NCBI GenBank assembly: GCA_023548195.1
Contig: JAJHZJ010000808.1
Coordinates: 4,445,182-4,509,181, forward strand
Length of the DNA stretch: 64,000 nt
Direction: 5' to 3'
Source of the DNA: Bettongia penicillata ogilbyi
Lineage: Eukaryota > Chordata > Mammalia > Diprotodontia > Potoroidae
In this document: positions 45,101-56,413 of the stretch, piece by piece
How the letters are laid out: each line of letters begins with the position of its first letter
How positions within the stretch are numbered: position 1 is the stretch's first letter
Translations under genes and position numbers: made by a program
The notes under the pieces: model-generated
Databases searched by the model: none
Told to the model about the DNA's origin: nothing
The model's input: the letters and a program-made list of their open reading frames with translations, nothing else

Positions 45101-45455
45101 GCCCATTGCTACTCTTTACCTTGGGCTGTCGTCACTTATTATTGGACCTTCCACTGTCCATAGTGGATTGCTAACCTTGTACTGGGTAGGTATTGGCAGA
45201 GCTGCCAGTTGATACTTTTCCTGCTCCCTGAGCAAGGTCTAACCCATGTTATGACCTCCTCGTGCCCTGGTGCAGTACAGGTGGCAAGTCTTCACTTATT
45301 CCATGTGCTGGAATGCTTTACACAGCTTCTCCTGTTTGAGCCCCATCCCCAGTGTTCGTCAATCACTGTGATTTTTTCCTTGGATTTCCTGATCAGAACC
45401 CAGTCTGATGCATTTTCTAGATCTTTATGGAATAGTTAGAGAAAGAACAGTCTTC
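42171..45455 (-). mobile_element. old antisense L1/HAL1 mosaic with nested L2
   Basis: Antisense L1 3' region (GCCAATCTGATGAGTGTGAGG at 42228; 3' UTR to about 42880), pyrimidine-rich 3' UTR, ORF1-derived sequence (43320-43480 and 43985-44400, for example TTCAGGTAGTCCAGTGAGTC) split by an L2-like insert at 43480-43985, another L1 3' piece (44410-44900), then a 5' region to about 45455. The last part contains the donor segment 45203-45433 of the templated insertion. Boundaries approximate. Confidence 0.55.
43480..43985 (+). mobile_element. L2-like 3' end nested in HAL1
   Basis: ATTAGATTGTAAACTCCTTAAG, TGTGCTTAGCACAGAGCCTAG, GATACTTAATAAGTGG. ORF1-like antisense sequence flanks it on both sides. 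Confidence 0.6.
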
Positions 45456-46239
45456 CCCTACATATAAACTTCTAGATATAAGTGAAACTAGAAGACATAA
45501 AGAAGAGGGGCTGCTATATGGAACAGTGGCTTACAGGTTCTCTGTGGACAGACAAATGTAAGAGTTAGCAAGTGTTAGTTACATTATATATCCAAAGGCA
45601 GCAAAAAGCATCATTTCTTGAGAAATGGTCACAACTTTCATTTTTAAGAGTTAATGTCAAGACCACCATGAAGATAATTGCAGCTTTTGTAAAAGTAGGA
45701 GATAAAAGTATATAAAATATATAAAACTATATTAATAATAAATATTAAATAATATATTTTATTTATAATAAATTATAATTATATATTATATAATTATAAT
45801 TATATATTATGTTTGTTTATAATTATAATAAATAAAATAAATAATATAATAAATAAATACTATATTATATAAAAACTATAAAACCCCCAAATTAAATCAG
45901 CCTATGCTTTTATAGTCATTGACTTCATTGCCAAGGTGAACATTAGGGAAATGTGACAAAAATGTTGCAAAGTATGGTTCAGTTTTAAGAAATAGGGAAG
46001 CTGAAGGCATGTACATACACACTTTTTTTTTTGATTGTTGTTAAAAAGAGGGTTCAGAATGTATTAAGCACTGAAAAACAATACGGGAATAAACAACTAT
46101 TTCTTGGCATGAAATGACACTCCCAATGGAAATCCTTGAGGAAAATGTAAGGGAGTAAGAAGGTTGTCATAAATAATTTTCTTCAGGTGAACATAGTCAT
46201 AAAATTGACTAAATGGTAGAGGAAACATGTTTCTGCTCT
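45456..46239 (+). other. intron 7, unassigned, with AT-rich palindromic tract 45700-45890
   Basis: The AT tract consists of repeated TATAAT/ATTATA units that are self-complementary. Otherwise nothing recognised. Confidence 0.5.
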
Positions 46240-46750
46240 GAATACTATTCAACTCAACAAATATTTATTATGCACCTACTACATACATGGCATTATATTA
46301 GGTTCTTATGATACAAAAACAAAGTATTCCATGTCATTAAAGAGTTTTAAGTTCCATTGAGCAGGAGATAAATGATGTATGATACACGGTAATTTGAGAA
46401 AGAAGAGAACACAAGAAACTGGGTGGAATCATGGAAACGTGGAAACTGTGTTAAACCAGGAAGGAATTGAAAAGAATTATGAAAGCCAGAGATGAAGAGG
46501 AAGTATGTTATGGGCTTAGGCCATAGATTTTATGAATACTCAGAGATAGAATATAGGCTATAGAATTTGGAGAATAGCTAACAATCCACTTTGGCTAAAA
46601 CCTACATTGTGTGAATATAAAATTGGACTGAAAGGGTAAGTTGGAACCAATTTGAGAGACTTGACCTTTGTTTTAAGAAGATTAATACAGCATGTCTAGG
46701 AGAACTATTAGACAGAGTAATAACTACAGGCAGGGAGACCAGTAAGAAAG
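46240..46750 (-). mobile_element. L2/CR1-like LINE remnant
   Basis: AACAAATATTTATTATGCACC TACTACATACATGGC is the antisense L2 tail; the adjoining purine-rich body resembles 2340-2740. Confidence 0.45.
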
Positions 46751-47279
46751 CCTTTTATTTCTATTCAGGACATCATCATCTTCCTAGTCTCTTTTACCTT
46801 CCATAGCCAATTGGTTGCTAAGTCCTACTGATTTTATTTCTACAACACATCTATGTCATCCTCCCCCATCCTCCTATAGTCTATCATTCCAGTTTGAGTT
46901 TCTGATCTCTTCTCTTCTAGCTTATTATAAATAGCTTTCTTATATACAGGGAAAGAATATAGAGAAAGAAGACTTAGGACAGAGCTTAAGGGATTAAATA
47001 TTTAGGATGAATAATAATGACCTAGCAAATAAGAGGGAAAACAGATTTAGACAGATAGTAGGAATGTGCAGTGTTGTAGAAGCCAGGGGAGGAAAAAGTA
47101 TCTAGGGAAGAGGTCACCTAATTACTATATCATTCCTAGCATGCATTATATCAGATAAGAGGAGTGATCATGGATATCCTTGCTTTACCTCTGGTTTTAT
47201 TGGACAGGCTTTTCGTTAGTCTCCATTATATATGATAGTGACTCTCAGTTTTAGGTACCTTATTCTTACCATGTCAGTG
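46751..47279 (+). other. intron 7, unassigned
   Basis: No exon or repeat recognised. Confidence 0.4.
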
Positions 47280-48180
47280 AAAGGGCCATTTATATTTATA
47301 TTCTCTCTCTCTTCCCTGGTATGTCCTTTTTTCCCTTCCTTTTTTCTTTTCTCTCTTACGATTATCAAAATATAACCAAATTGCTCCCATCCCCTCTTTC
47401 TTATTTATGTGTCTTATGAGGAGATACTTGCTTCTTTCTCTTTATTAGAATGTAAACATAATTATTACATAGTCCCTTCTATTTGTTCACATGTACCTTT
47501 GATTTTCCTGACTCTTGTGTTTGCTTTTCAAAATAAGTACTCAGGTCTGGTCTTTTTATCAGCAATGCTTGAAAGTCTTATATATCACTAGACATTTGTT
47601 TTTCCTTCTGTAAGATTATACTTCGTTTTGCTGGGTATATTTTTCTTGGTTGTAAATATTTTCTTGACTTCTAGAATAACATATTCAAAACTCTCTTCTT
47701 AGTGGTAGCTGTGAGGTCTTGCGTGAACTTGACTGTGGCTCCTTAGTGCTTGAATTTTTTTTCTTTTCTAGCTGTTTGTAATATTTTTTTTTGACCTGGA
47801 AGTTTTGTATTTTGACTATGGTATTTTTGGTAGGTTTTCTTTTGTTGTTCCAGGAAGAAACTGGAGCATTCTTTCTATTTTCACTTGACTTACTAAATAT
47901 TGAATGGGTTGTAGCAAGACTGGTTAGTTTGCATTAATGATTTATTGAAACATGGTATTTAGGCTTTTTATTATCAAGGTTTTCAGATGATTCTTAGATT
48001 ATCCCTCCTTGACATATTGTCTAGGTCAATTATTTTTTGTAGAAATTACCTTACATTTTGTACTTTTTTCCAATTCCAATATTATTCTAGTGTTTCTTGT
48101 TTTTTCATGAAGTCATTGGTTTCTTTCTGGTTCAGTCTAATTTTCATGGTGTCTGTTACTTGATTTTTTTGAATTTTTGT
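47280..48180 (-). mobile_element. old antisense HAL1/L1 ORF1 remnant
   Basis: CAGCAATGCTTGAAAGTCTTA, CGTTTTGCTGGGTATATTTTTC, TCTAGCTGTTTGTAATATTT and GATTATCCCTCCTTGACATA align in order with 62440-62930 (HAL1 copy 3). Contains the donor 47965-48039 of the templated insertion. Confidence 0.65.
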
Positions 48181-49085
48181 TTTATTTTGTTTTCGGTTAA
48201 TAACAAGCATTTATTTTCCTTCCCAACCACTTCTGCAAATTTTTAAATTTATTATTCTAATTAGTAAGCATTTTTCTTCTACTCCCACTTCTCTCTAGCA
48301 AATTGAAAAAGAAAACCTTCATAACAAATATGCCAGTTGATACTTTTCCTGCTCCCTGAGCAAGGTCTAACCCATGTTATGACCTCCTCGTGCCCTGGTG
48401 CAGTACAGGTGGCAAGTCTTCACTTATTCCATGTGCTGGAATGCTTTACACAGCTTCTCCTGTTTGAGCCCCATCCCCAGTGTTCGTCAATCACTGTGAT
48501 TTTTTCCTTGGATTTCCTGATCAGAACCCAGTCTGATGCATTTTCTAGATCTTTATGGAATTTTTTATTTTTATATCAAAAAATAATTGACCTAGACAAT
48601 ATGTCAAGGAGGGATAATCTAAGAATCATCTGAAAACCTTGATAATAAAAATATCACACAAAACAAATCACTTTATTGACAGTATCCAAAAATGTACATC
48701 TTTCCCTGCATTTTAAGTCCATCACTACACAGGCAGTAGGTGGGTAGAGTACTTCATCTTTGGTCTCTGGAATTGTGATTTATCATTGCTCTGACTAGAG
48801 ATTTTCTTCATATTGTTGTCATTGTATATATTTTTCTCCAAGTTCTACTCTCTTTATTTGGTATTAGTTCATAGAGATCTTCCTACTTTCCTCTGAAATT
48901 ATCCATTCATCATTTCTTATGGTACAATAATATTCCATTATATTCAAAAGCCATTATATCTGTTTAGCCATCCCTTCAATAAGTGGGCATCCCATTAGTT
49001 TCCAGGTTTTTGTTATTACAAAAAGTACTACAAAGATTTTATACATATGGATAATTTTCTTCTTTGGTCTTTTTCGGGGTACATG
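48181..49085 (-). mobile_element. L1 3' UTR split by the templated insert
   Basis: Antisense L1 3' UTR. AGCAAATTGAAAAAGAAAACC to AACAAATA is on the left of the insert. CACACAAAACAAATCAC, CTCTGGAATTGTGATTTATC and GTTTAGCCATCCCTTCAATAAGTGG (shortened) are on the right, in the expected L1 order. The two halves are contiguous apart from 48331-48651. Confidence 0.7.
48331..48651. other. two-donor templated insertion (321 bp)
   Basis: 48331-48561 is identical over 231 bases to 45203-45433, same orientation. 48562-48576 is 15 bp of T/A-rich filler. 48577-48651 is the exact reverse complement, 75 of 75 bases, of 47965-48039. Neither donor is a complete transposon; both lie in diverged L1/HAL1 remnants, yet the copies carry no differences by eye. 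Junctions show 3-5 bp microhomology (TGC on the left, AATAT on the right) with no clear target-site duplication. Confidence 0.85.
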
Positions 49086-49109
49086 CCTAGTAGTGGTTGT
49101 TGTTTGTCC

Positions 49110-49344
49110 TTCATTCTTTTTTTTAAAAATGTTTTTAAAATTAACTTACTTGTTTTCAGTTTCCAACAATCACTTCCATAAGTCTTACATTTTTTCCTTT
49201 CCCACCCCCCTCTCTCTCTGAAAAGGCATGCAATCTTACATGGGTTCTACACATACATTCTTATTAACCACATTAACCACATTTTCACATTAGTCATGTC
49301 CCTCCCCTCTGTCCTGTCCTGTCCTAATACCTTAAACCTACTGC
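49110..49344 (-). mobile_element. L1/HAL1 3' end fragment
   Basis: TTTTCAGTTTCCAACAATCA, CATGCAATCTTACATGGGTTC, TTTTCACATTAGTCATGTCC correspond to the L1/HAL1 3' terminus read antisense. Confidence 0.55.
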
Positions 49345-49775
49345 ACTCTGAAATTGGGACTCGACTGGGGTCCTGCCTGAGGGCTCCTCTGGACCCTCCC
49401 AGCTTGAGAGTAATTATCAATAGTAACTGTTGCTGTTTCCCACCCAGCCTGAGGTCTTTCTTTTCTTGACCTCATTAAAGGGGCCATGCCATGGCTACTT
49501 CTTAAACAGGCCTATTCAGTGAATGGGCATTGCCTCACCCTAAGTGAATGCCTGCAAAGACCTTGGCCTAAAGGGCCCAAGGTCTCCCATTGCATCCTGG
49601 TCATCTCCAGTCATCCTGATGAAATATCTGGTCACTGGATTCAGGTGGCTCTGGAGGAGAAGTGAGGCTGGTGACCTGCACAGCCCCCCCTCACTCAAAA
49701 CAAAGTCAAGTGCAAGTCATGTCATCATTTCTCTGATGGCACAGTCTTCTTTGGCAGTGAAGGATGAACACAATC
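49345..49775 (+). mobile_element. SINE with RTE-like tail
   Basis: TCATCTCCAGTCATCCTGATG, CTGGTCACTGGATTCAGGTGG, AGGCTGGTGACCTGCACAGCC (each shortened), ending GGCAGTGAAGGATGAACACA. Shares the tail with 50957-51270. Confidence 0.65.
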
Positions 49776-50956
49776 CAATTGAGATGGCTCTTATTTTTAT
49801 AAATATGACATAGTTCTCTATATTTTAGAGAAATGGGACCTTTATCAGAGAAACTTGCTTCAAAAATATTTTTTCACAGTTACTATGCTAACTGTATTCC
49901 CTCCATCTTATTCCCCCATCCTTGTTTTTTCTATTTTCTCTTGCCTTTCAGCCTGTCCCTCCTCCACCCTTCCCCAATCTGCCCTCCTTTCTATCACTTC
50001 CACCCTCCCCAACTCCGCCACTTCTTTTATTCCTTTCCCCTTCTTTCTATACTCCATTGCCTGTGTGTTTTGTTTCCCAATTCCATGTAAAAACAATTCT
50101 AAACATTCATTTTTAAACTTCTGAGTTCCAAATTCTCACCTTTTCTCTCTCTCCACCCACCCTCATTGAGAAGGAAAGCAATTTAATATAGGTTATACAT
50201 GTGTAGTCATGCAAAACTCTTCCATAATAATCATGTTGTGAAAGACTGTTTTTCCTTTCATCCTATTCTGTCCCCCATTTATACCATTCTTTCCTTTCAC
50301 CCTGTCCCTCCTCAAAAGTGTTTGCTTCTAATTACTCTCCCTCCCCTAATCTGCCATCCATTCTATCACCCTCCCTATTATCCTCTTCCATCCTACTTTC
50401 CTGTAAGGTAAGCTAGATTAGATAACATAGATTAGATAGATTACAGATAGATGGATAGATAAAGATAGATTATTTCCATAGCTAATTGAGTGTTTATGTT
50501 CCTCTTAAAGCCAATCCCAGTGAGAGTAAGTTTTACTCATTCCACTCATTGCCTCTCACCTCCCCCCTCTTCCCCTACACTGTAAAAACTTTTTCTTGCC
50601 TCTTTTATGTTAGACAATTGACCTCCACTCCATCTCTCCTTTTTTCCTTCCAGTACATTCATCTCTCTCACCCCTTAATTTTATTTTTAGATATTATCCC
50701 TTCATATTCAGCTCACCCTGTGCCCTCTCTCTCTATATATATATTTCTTCCAATTACCCTAATAGTGAGAAGGATTGAGTTCACAAGTTACAAATATCAT
50801 CTTTCCAGGTAGGAATGTGAACAGTTCAACTTTAACAACTTCCTTATGATTCTCTTTCCTGTTTACCTTTTCATGCTTCCCTAGAGTCTTGTATTTGAAT
50901 GCCAAATTTTCTATTTAGCTCTATTTTTCTCAGCAATGCATTAAATTCTTCTGAGG

Positions 50957-51270
50957 GTCAGCTAGGTGGTGCAGTGGATAGAGCACTAGTGCAGGAGTCA
51001 GGAGGATCTGAGTTCAAATCTCACCTCAGACATTTGACACTCACTAGCTGTGTGACCTTGGGCATGTCACTTAACCTCAATTGCCTCATCCTGGGTCATC
51101 TCCAGTCATCCTGATGAATATGTGGTCACTGGATTCAGATGGCTCTGCAGGAGTAGTGAGGCTGGTGACCTGCACAGCCCTCACTCACTCAAAACAAAGT
51201 CAAATGAAAGTCATGTCATTATTTTTCTGATGGCATGGTGTTCTTTGGCAACAAAGGACAAACACAGACA
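50957..51270 (+). mobile_element. tRNA-headed SINE with RTE-like tail
   Basis: GGTCAGCTAGGTGGTGCAGTGG head, GAGTTCAAATCTCACCTCAG, GTGTGACCTTGGGCATGTCA, then the RTE-like part ending GGCAACAAAGGACAAACACAG. Nested in the antisense HAL1 copy. Confidence 0.85.
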
Positions 51271-51792
51271 AATTCCTCTACATCACCAAATGCCAATTTT
51301 TTCCTCTCATGGATTATATTTAGTTTTACTAGGTAGGTAAATCTTGGTTGTAATCCTAGTTCCTTTACCCTCCAGAATTTCATATTCTAAGCCCTTTGCC
51401 CCTTAATGTATATATCCTGATTGTGGTTCCACAACACGTAAATTGCTTCTTTCTGACTGCTTGCTGTATTTTCTCCTTCACCTGGAAACTCTAGAATTTG
51501 GCTAAAATATTCCTTGGAGTTTTCCTTTTGGGATTTCTTTCAGGAGGTAATTATTGGATTCTTTCAATTTCTCTTTTACTCCCTGGTTCTAGAATATCAA
51601 GGCAGTTTTCCTTGATAATTTCTTGAAAGATGATGTCTAGGTTCTTTTTTTTTATCATGGCCATCAGGTAGTCCAATGATTTTTAAATTATCTGTCCTGG
51701 ATCTCTTTTCCAAGTCACTTGTTTTTCCAATGATATATTTCAAATTCTCTTCTATTTTTTCATTCTTTTGGAATTTTTAAAAATAATTTCTT

Positions 51793-52733
51793 AAATGCTC
51801 TAAATCACTATTGATTATAGAAATACAAATCAAAACAACTCTGAAGTGCCATATCACACCCATCAGATTGGCTAACATGACAAAACAGGAAGATGATAGA
51901 TGCTGGAGAAGATGTGGGAGAGTTGGAACATTAATTCATTGTTAGTGGAGCTGTGAGCTGATCCAACCATTCTGGAGAACAATTTGGAACTACGCCCAAA
52001 GGGCTACAAAAATGTACATACCCTTTGACCCAGCAATATTACTTCTAGGACTGTATCCCAAGGAGATCATAAAAATGGGAAAGGGTCCCACATGTACAAA
52101 AACATTTATAGCAGCTCTCTTTGTAGTGACCAAAAAGTGGAAATCGAGGGGATGACCATCCACTGGGGAATGACTGAACAAGTTGTGGTATTTGAATATA
52201 ATGGAATACTATTGTGCTATAAGAAATGATGAACAGGAAGACTTCAGAGAGGCCTGGAAGGATTTATATAAACTGATGCTGAGTGAAAGGAGCAGAACCA
52301 GGAGAACTTTGTACACAGCAACAACCACAGTGTATGAGAAATTTTTCTGGTAGACTTAGCCCTTCACAGCAGTGCAAGGACCTAAAGAATTCCCAGTGGA
52401 TTCTTGAGGAAAAATGCCTTCTACATCTAGAGAAAGAACTGTGGAATTGGATTGCAGAATGAAGCAAACCATTTTCTCTTGTGTTAGTTATATTATGTTT
52501 TATGGTCTCTCCCGTTCGTTTTAATTCTTCTATGCAACATGACTAAGGTGAAAATGTATTTAATAAGAATGTATGTGTAGAACCTATATAAGATTGCACA
52601 CCATCTCGGGGAGGGAGCGGGGAGGGAAGGGGGAAGAAGGGGGAGAGAAGGGAAAAAATCCAAGATATATGGAATTGTAGAAAACTGAAAACAAAATAAT
52701 TTTTAAAAAGAAATAGAATGCATGGTAAGACTA
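51793..52733 (+). mobile_element. L1 3' end, sense, nested
   Basis: Classic L1 3' region: AACTCTGAAGTGCCATATCAC, CCATTCTGGAGAACAATTTGG, CCTTTGACCCAGCAATATTAC, GGGGAATGACTGAACAAGTTG. It ends in a purine-rich stretch (52600-52650) and poly-A. Probable duplication AAAAATAATTTCTT-like at about 51779-51792 and 52734-52748. 5'-truncated. Confidence 0.75.
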
Positions 52734-52965
52734 AAAAAATGATTTCTTGATTTCTCACAGAACTATTAGCTTCTATTTGCTTCATTCTGATTTTTAGGGA
52801 ATTATTTTCTTCAGTGATCTTTTGAACTTCTTTTTCCATTTGGTCAGTTCTGATTTTTTTAAGGCATTGCCCTCATTGGCTCTTTGGACCTCTTTGCCAT
52901 TTGGTCTAGTCTGTTTTTTAAGGTGTTATTTTCTTTAGTATTTTGGTGGGTGTCAGTTCTTGTCC

Positions 52966-53710
52966 CCCAAACTTGGGTCTTTGAGTTTTTTAAACATTAG
53001 ATTACTATGGGCATTTACTACTGTGTATTGTGTACCTAATCTATTTCACTGATCTACGACTCTGTTTCTTAGCCGGTACCAGATTGTTTTGATGATTACC
53101 ACTTTATAATACAGTTTAAGATCTGGTACAGTTGGGTCACCTACATATTTTTTCATTAATTTTTGATCTTTTATTCTTTTATGTGAATTTTGTTATTTTT
53201 TCTAGTTCTATAAAATAATTTTTTGGTAGTTTGATTGGTATGTCACTGGTAAAATTGTCATTTTTACAGTATTGGATCAGCCTACCCATGAGCAATTGAT
53301 ATTTTTCCAGTTATTTAGATCTGGCTTTATTTGTGTGAAAAGTGTTTTGTAATTGAGTTCAAATAGTTCCTGGGTTTGTCTTGGCTGGTAGACTATCAAG
53401 AATTTTATATTATTTATAGTTATTTTAAGTGGAATTTCTCTAACTCTTGCTGCTGGGGTTTGTCAGTGATATATAGAAATGCGATGATTTGTGTGGGTTT
53501 ATTTTTACATGCTGCAAGTTTGCTAAAGTTGTTAATTATTTCAACTAGTTTTTTAGTGGGTTCTCTAGGTATATCATCATATCATCTGCAGAGAGTGATA
53601 ATTTTGTTTCCTTATTGCCTGTTCTAATTTCTTCAACTTTTTTCTTCTCTTATCACTATAGTTACAATATTGAATAATAGTAATGATAATAGGCCTCTTT
53701 TAGTAATGCT
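52966..53710 (-). mobile_element. L1 ORF2 fragment (reverse-transcriptase region), antisense
   Basis: The minus strand around 53580-53615 encodes TKLSLSADDMM, the FADD-type catalytic motif of L1 reverse transcriptase with Phe to Ser change. Neighbouring AGATCTGGTACAGTTGGGTC, GCCTACCCATGAGCAATTGA and GTGTGAAAAGTGTTTTGTAA are typical of marsupial L1 ORF2. It ends about 40-50 bp before exon 8. Confidence 0.75.
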
Positions 53711-53747
53711 ATTATAACCATTTTCTTATGTTTTCTATTTCTGTCAG

Positions 53748-53891
53748 ACATTGAGCTGCTGCATGAAAATTTTACTGACATTGAAGCAAAAGATCAAAGG
53801 TTACAGAAAGTTAAAGTTATTCTTCTTCTGCCTCGTTGCTCTGGACTGGGTGTTAGCAATCCAATAGAATTTATTTTAAATGAAAATGAAG
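53748..53891 (+). CDS. NSUN7: NSUN7 coding exon 8 (motif IV), residues 350-397
   Basis: 144 nt, acceptor TTTCTGTCAG ending at 53747, donor GTAATT at 53892. It contains VKVILLLPRCSGLGVSNP at residues 371-388. PRCSG holds Cys380 (codon 53837-53839), the motif IV cysteine needed for product release in active RsmB-family enzymes. The Asp and Ala normally before it (DAPCSG) are replaced by Leu-Pro-Arg, a known NSUN7 trait. An antisense L1 ORF2 fragment ends within about 50 bp upstream of the acceptor. Confidence 0.95.
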
Positions 53892-54469
53892 GTAATTGTT
53901 TTTAGCACAATTCCTGGCACATGGTAGGCACTTAAAAATGGTTGTCCTCTTATACTTTCCCTTTGTATCTTATGGGAGCTATGTGACAGAAAGTTATAAG
54001 CAATTCATATTCTCATAAGATAATGAGTAGTAATGGAAAGAAGCAATTTTATTGGAAGTTTGTTTAGATAACTCAGTTAAACCACATTACCCTTAGAGAA
54101 TTTAAGGATGATCCTGGCAAGAAGACAGCAAATGGGGGGAAATGGAAAAGATCTTTCAGGTTATGATAACAAATTCTTCTCCATTAGAGATCCACTGGAA
54201 TCACTGCTTCTATATACTAATAGTTAAAGTAGTCATTAATGTGCTACATGAGGAAGTGGAAATAGCACTGAATAAAGCATAAATGGTCCAGTCTACCTTT
54301 TTTTCCCAAAAATACTTGGAGGACAGCTTTGCTGGGAGTGACACAATTGTGAGGGTTGAAGTGATTGATTCTCAAGATACTTAAATGAGGAAGTGGGTAC
54401 CAAGCATTTAGGAAAAAAAGTCATTAGTAAGTACTAATTGATTTATCTCCATAAATATTTTTATGAGTA

Positions 54470-54516
<47 letters not shown>

Positions 54517-55244
54517 TAGCATCTTTAATGAAGGTATGAGAAAGGAATATTGCAGACTTTTGAAAAGAATATTCTGCAACAAAACATATCTTCATAGTCA
54601 CAAAACTGACTGAAAGGCCTACATAATACAGTTCTACTGTGCCTATTCTTGCTGACTATAAGAAATTTAATTTGGTGGAGCAAAATGTTACTTTCAAGGG
54701 TTTCTATCAATAAAGTATCTCTCATGTATATCTTAAGATTTTATAAGATTCCTTGAGAGATATAAAAGTATAAATACTTTTGTTACATAACCTAGTGATT
54801 AAGTCAGGCATAAATCAGGGAAGATACATGTATTTGCCATTGTTATGAAAAAGACGAAGAACAGTTCAAATGAAAAATGGATTCCCTAGAGAGATGAGGT
54901 CCTGAAGATGTTCATATTTGCTAATGGTATTGTAATAACTTCATCAAATCCCAAAATACTGCAGAGCCTCTTAAATGAGATCCCATAATCACTCAAAATA
55001 AGTTGGTCTAATTATCCACAAAGGAAAAAAAAACAAGGAGATCGATAAAGAATATATGTAATTCAGATTATGATAATTCCATTGGAAAAAAAACCCCATA
55101 GAACTGGTCTTTTCAAAGCACATTTAACTTAGATACTATATAGCTATGAGGTTTGGACAGTCCCCCAAAATTTAAAGAAACAGGTCACCGAAAGGTAAGT
55201 GACAATACATGGATAAAATATATTATCAGAGAAATATGTGATTG
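53892..55244 (+). other. intron 8, unassigned, with (TA)n at 54472-54513
   Basis: A pure TA tract of about 42 bp; otherwise no repeat recognised apart from a short L2-like tail (CTGGCACATGGTAGGCACTTA) at about 53912-53935. Confidence 0.5.
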
Positions 55245-55500
55245 GAATTATAGGGCAGTTAAGTTGGTGCAGTGGATACAGTGCTGGGCTTAGAATCAGA
55301 AAGACTCATCTTCATGAGTTCAGATCTAGCCTCAGACACTTTTTAGTTGTGTGACCTTGGAAACTGTTTGTCTCAGTTCCTCTCATCTTTAAAATGATCT
55401 GGAAAAGGAGATGGCAAACTACTCCAGTATCTTTGCCAAGAAAGCCCCAAATGGGGTTACATAGAATTGGACATAACAGAAAAATGACAATAACAAGAAC
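55245..55500 (+). mobile_element. tRNA-headed SINE
   Basis: GGGCAGTTAAGTTGGTGCAG, GTGTGACCTTGGAAACTG, GGCAAACTACTCCAGTATCT, tail GAATTGGACATAACAGAAAAATG. Sense to NSUN7. Confidence 0.8.
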
Positions 55501-56311
55501 ATATGACTAGAAAAAGAATGAGGTAAGTTGTGCAGCAAGAGCAAAAGGTAACTGATGGACATCCTGTGTGTTCCTTTGGTACCTATGTAAAGTTAATAGA
55601 TCTACAGGATTGTTGGGAAAATTCTGTTTTAATTACTTTAAAGCTATCCACTGATGAAAATTTTGTATTATTATATTATATATGTAATTGAGGCAGTAGA
55701 TGAAATAGTTAAAGGAAAATGTCTAATTTTTTTGTTGATAGTTGTGATTAGAATGTGGGTAGGAAACAGCATAGATGAAAAATTGACTTTTGGGAAGGAA
55801 AAGTGATAGTTGATTGATTAAATACCTAAGGTCACACCAGCAGTGAGTATCAGAGCAGATCCCCTAGAATCCCCCTCCAGGGTTCTTTCGTTTGTGCTAG
55901 GATGCTGAAACAGTGCAGAGAAAGTTAGTATGCCCCCGAAAGGAGGAGGGCAGGCAATATTGCAGTTACAAAACAAGGATGTGTTCCTTGTTTGAGAAGG
56001 TGGCTGGAGTCCCAGGGACTCAGAGCAGGTCCTTTCACCTCTCTGACCTTCAGGGTCATCATCTATGACGTGGAGGCAGGAACATACTTAAAAGGGATGT
56101 GAAGCACTAGTTAAATGTATCAGCTATTTTTACGCTGTTTGCCTAGGATAATTTCTTAGAATCTCAAAAAATTTATTTACTGGGGAATTAGAAGAACTAT
56201 AACTTTGGACACATACCTGAAAAAAACACTAATTTGTAGAAAAAATAATTATAATGAAATTCTGTAAATATCTAAAATGTATTAAATGCATTGTGTCCTT
56301 TTCCTGTTTAG
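55501..56311 (+). other. intron 8, unassigned
   Basis: No exon or repeat recognised before exon 9. Confidence 0.4.
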
Positions 56312-56413
56312 ATGCAGAATTGCTGAAAGATCACTCTAAAGGCACTATTGCAGAAGATAAACTTAATGTCCTTGCTGAGCAGCAGTACGAACAGCTAAAG
56401 CATGCAATGCAGT
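56312..56413 (+). CDS. NSUN7: NSUN7 coding exon 9, residues 398-431
   Basis: 102 nt, acceptor TTCCTGTTTAG ending at 56311, donor GTAAGT at 56414. It encodes DAELLKDHSKGTIAEDKLNV and AEQQYEQLKHAMQ, the helix before the strand carrying the family's second (catalytic) cysteine. One base (T) remains for the next exon, consistent with a Phe codon. I scanned downstream for the following TCS-motif exon and did not find it before 64000. Confidence 0.94.

Larger units (their letters stand above)
49776..52965 (-). mobile_element. antisense L1/HAL1 copy interrupted by a SINE and an L1
   Basis: Antisense 3' UTR (to about 50880, including a GATA-rich tract at 50415-50470), ORF1-derived sequence 50880-50955, SINE 50957-51270, ORF1 continuing 51280-51780 (TTTTCCTTGATAATTTCTTG, GGTAGTCCAATGATTTTTAAA), sense L1 51793-52733, then more ORF1 coiled-coil region 52745-52965 (GAACTTCTTTTTCCATTTGG). 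The ORF1 pieces resume in register with copy 2, proving serial nesting. Confidence 0.7.

Noticed and set aside
45209..45439. Pair of identical 76-codon frames (also at 48337) as a duplicated small gene
   Set aside because: The identity comes from the templated insertion; the donor is the 5' region of an old antisense L1/HAL1 and the frame has no recognised domain.
50957..51000. tRNA gene
   Set aside because: The tRNA-like box A/B region is the head of a SINE; no cloverleaf acceptor stem is formed.
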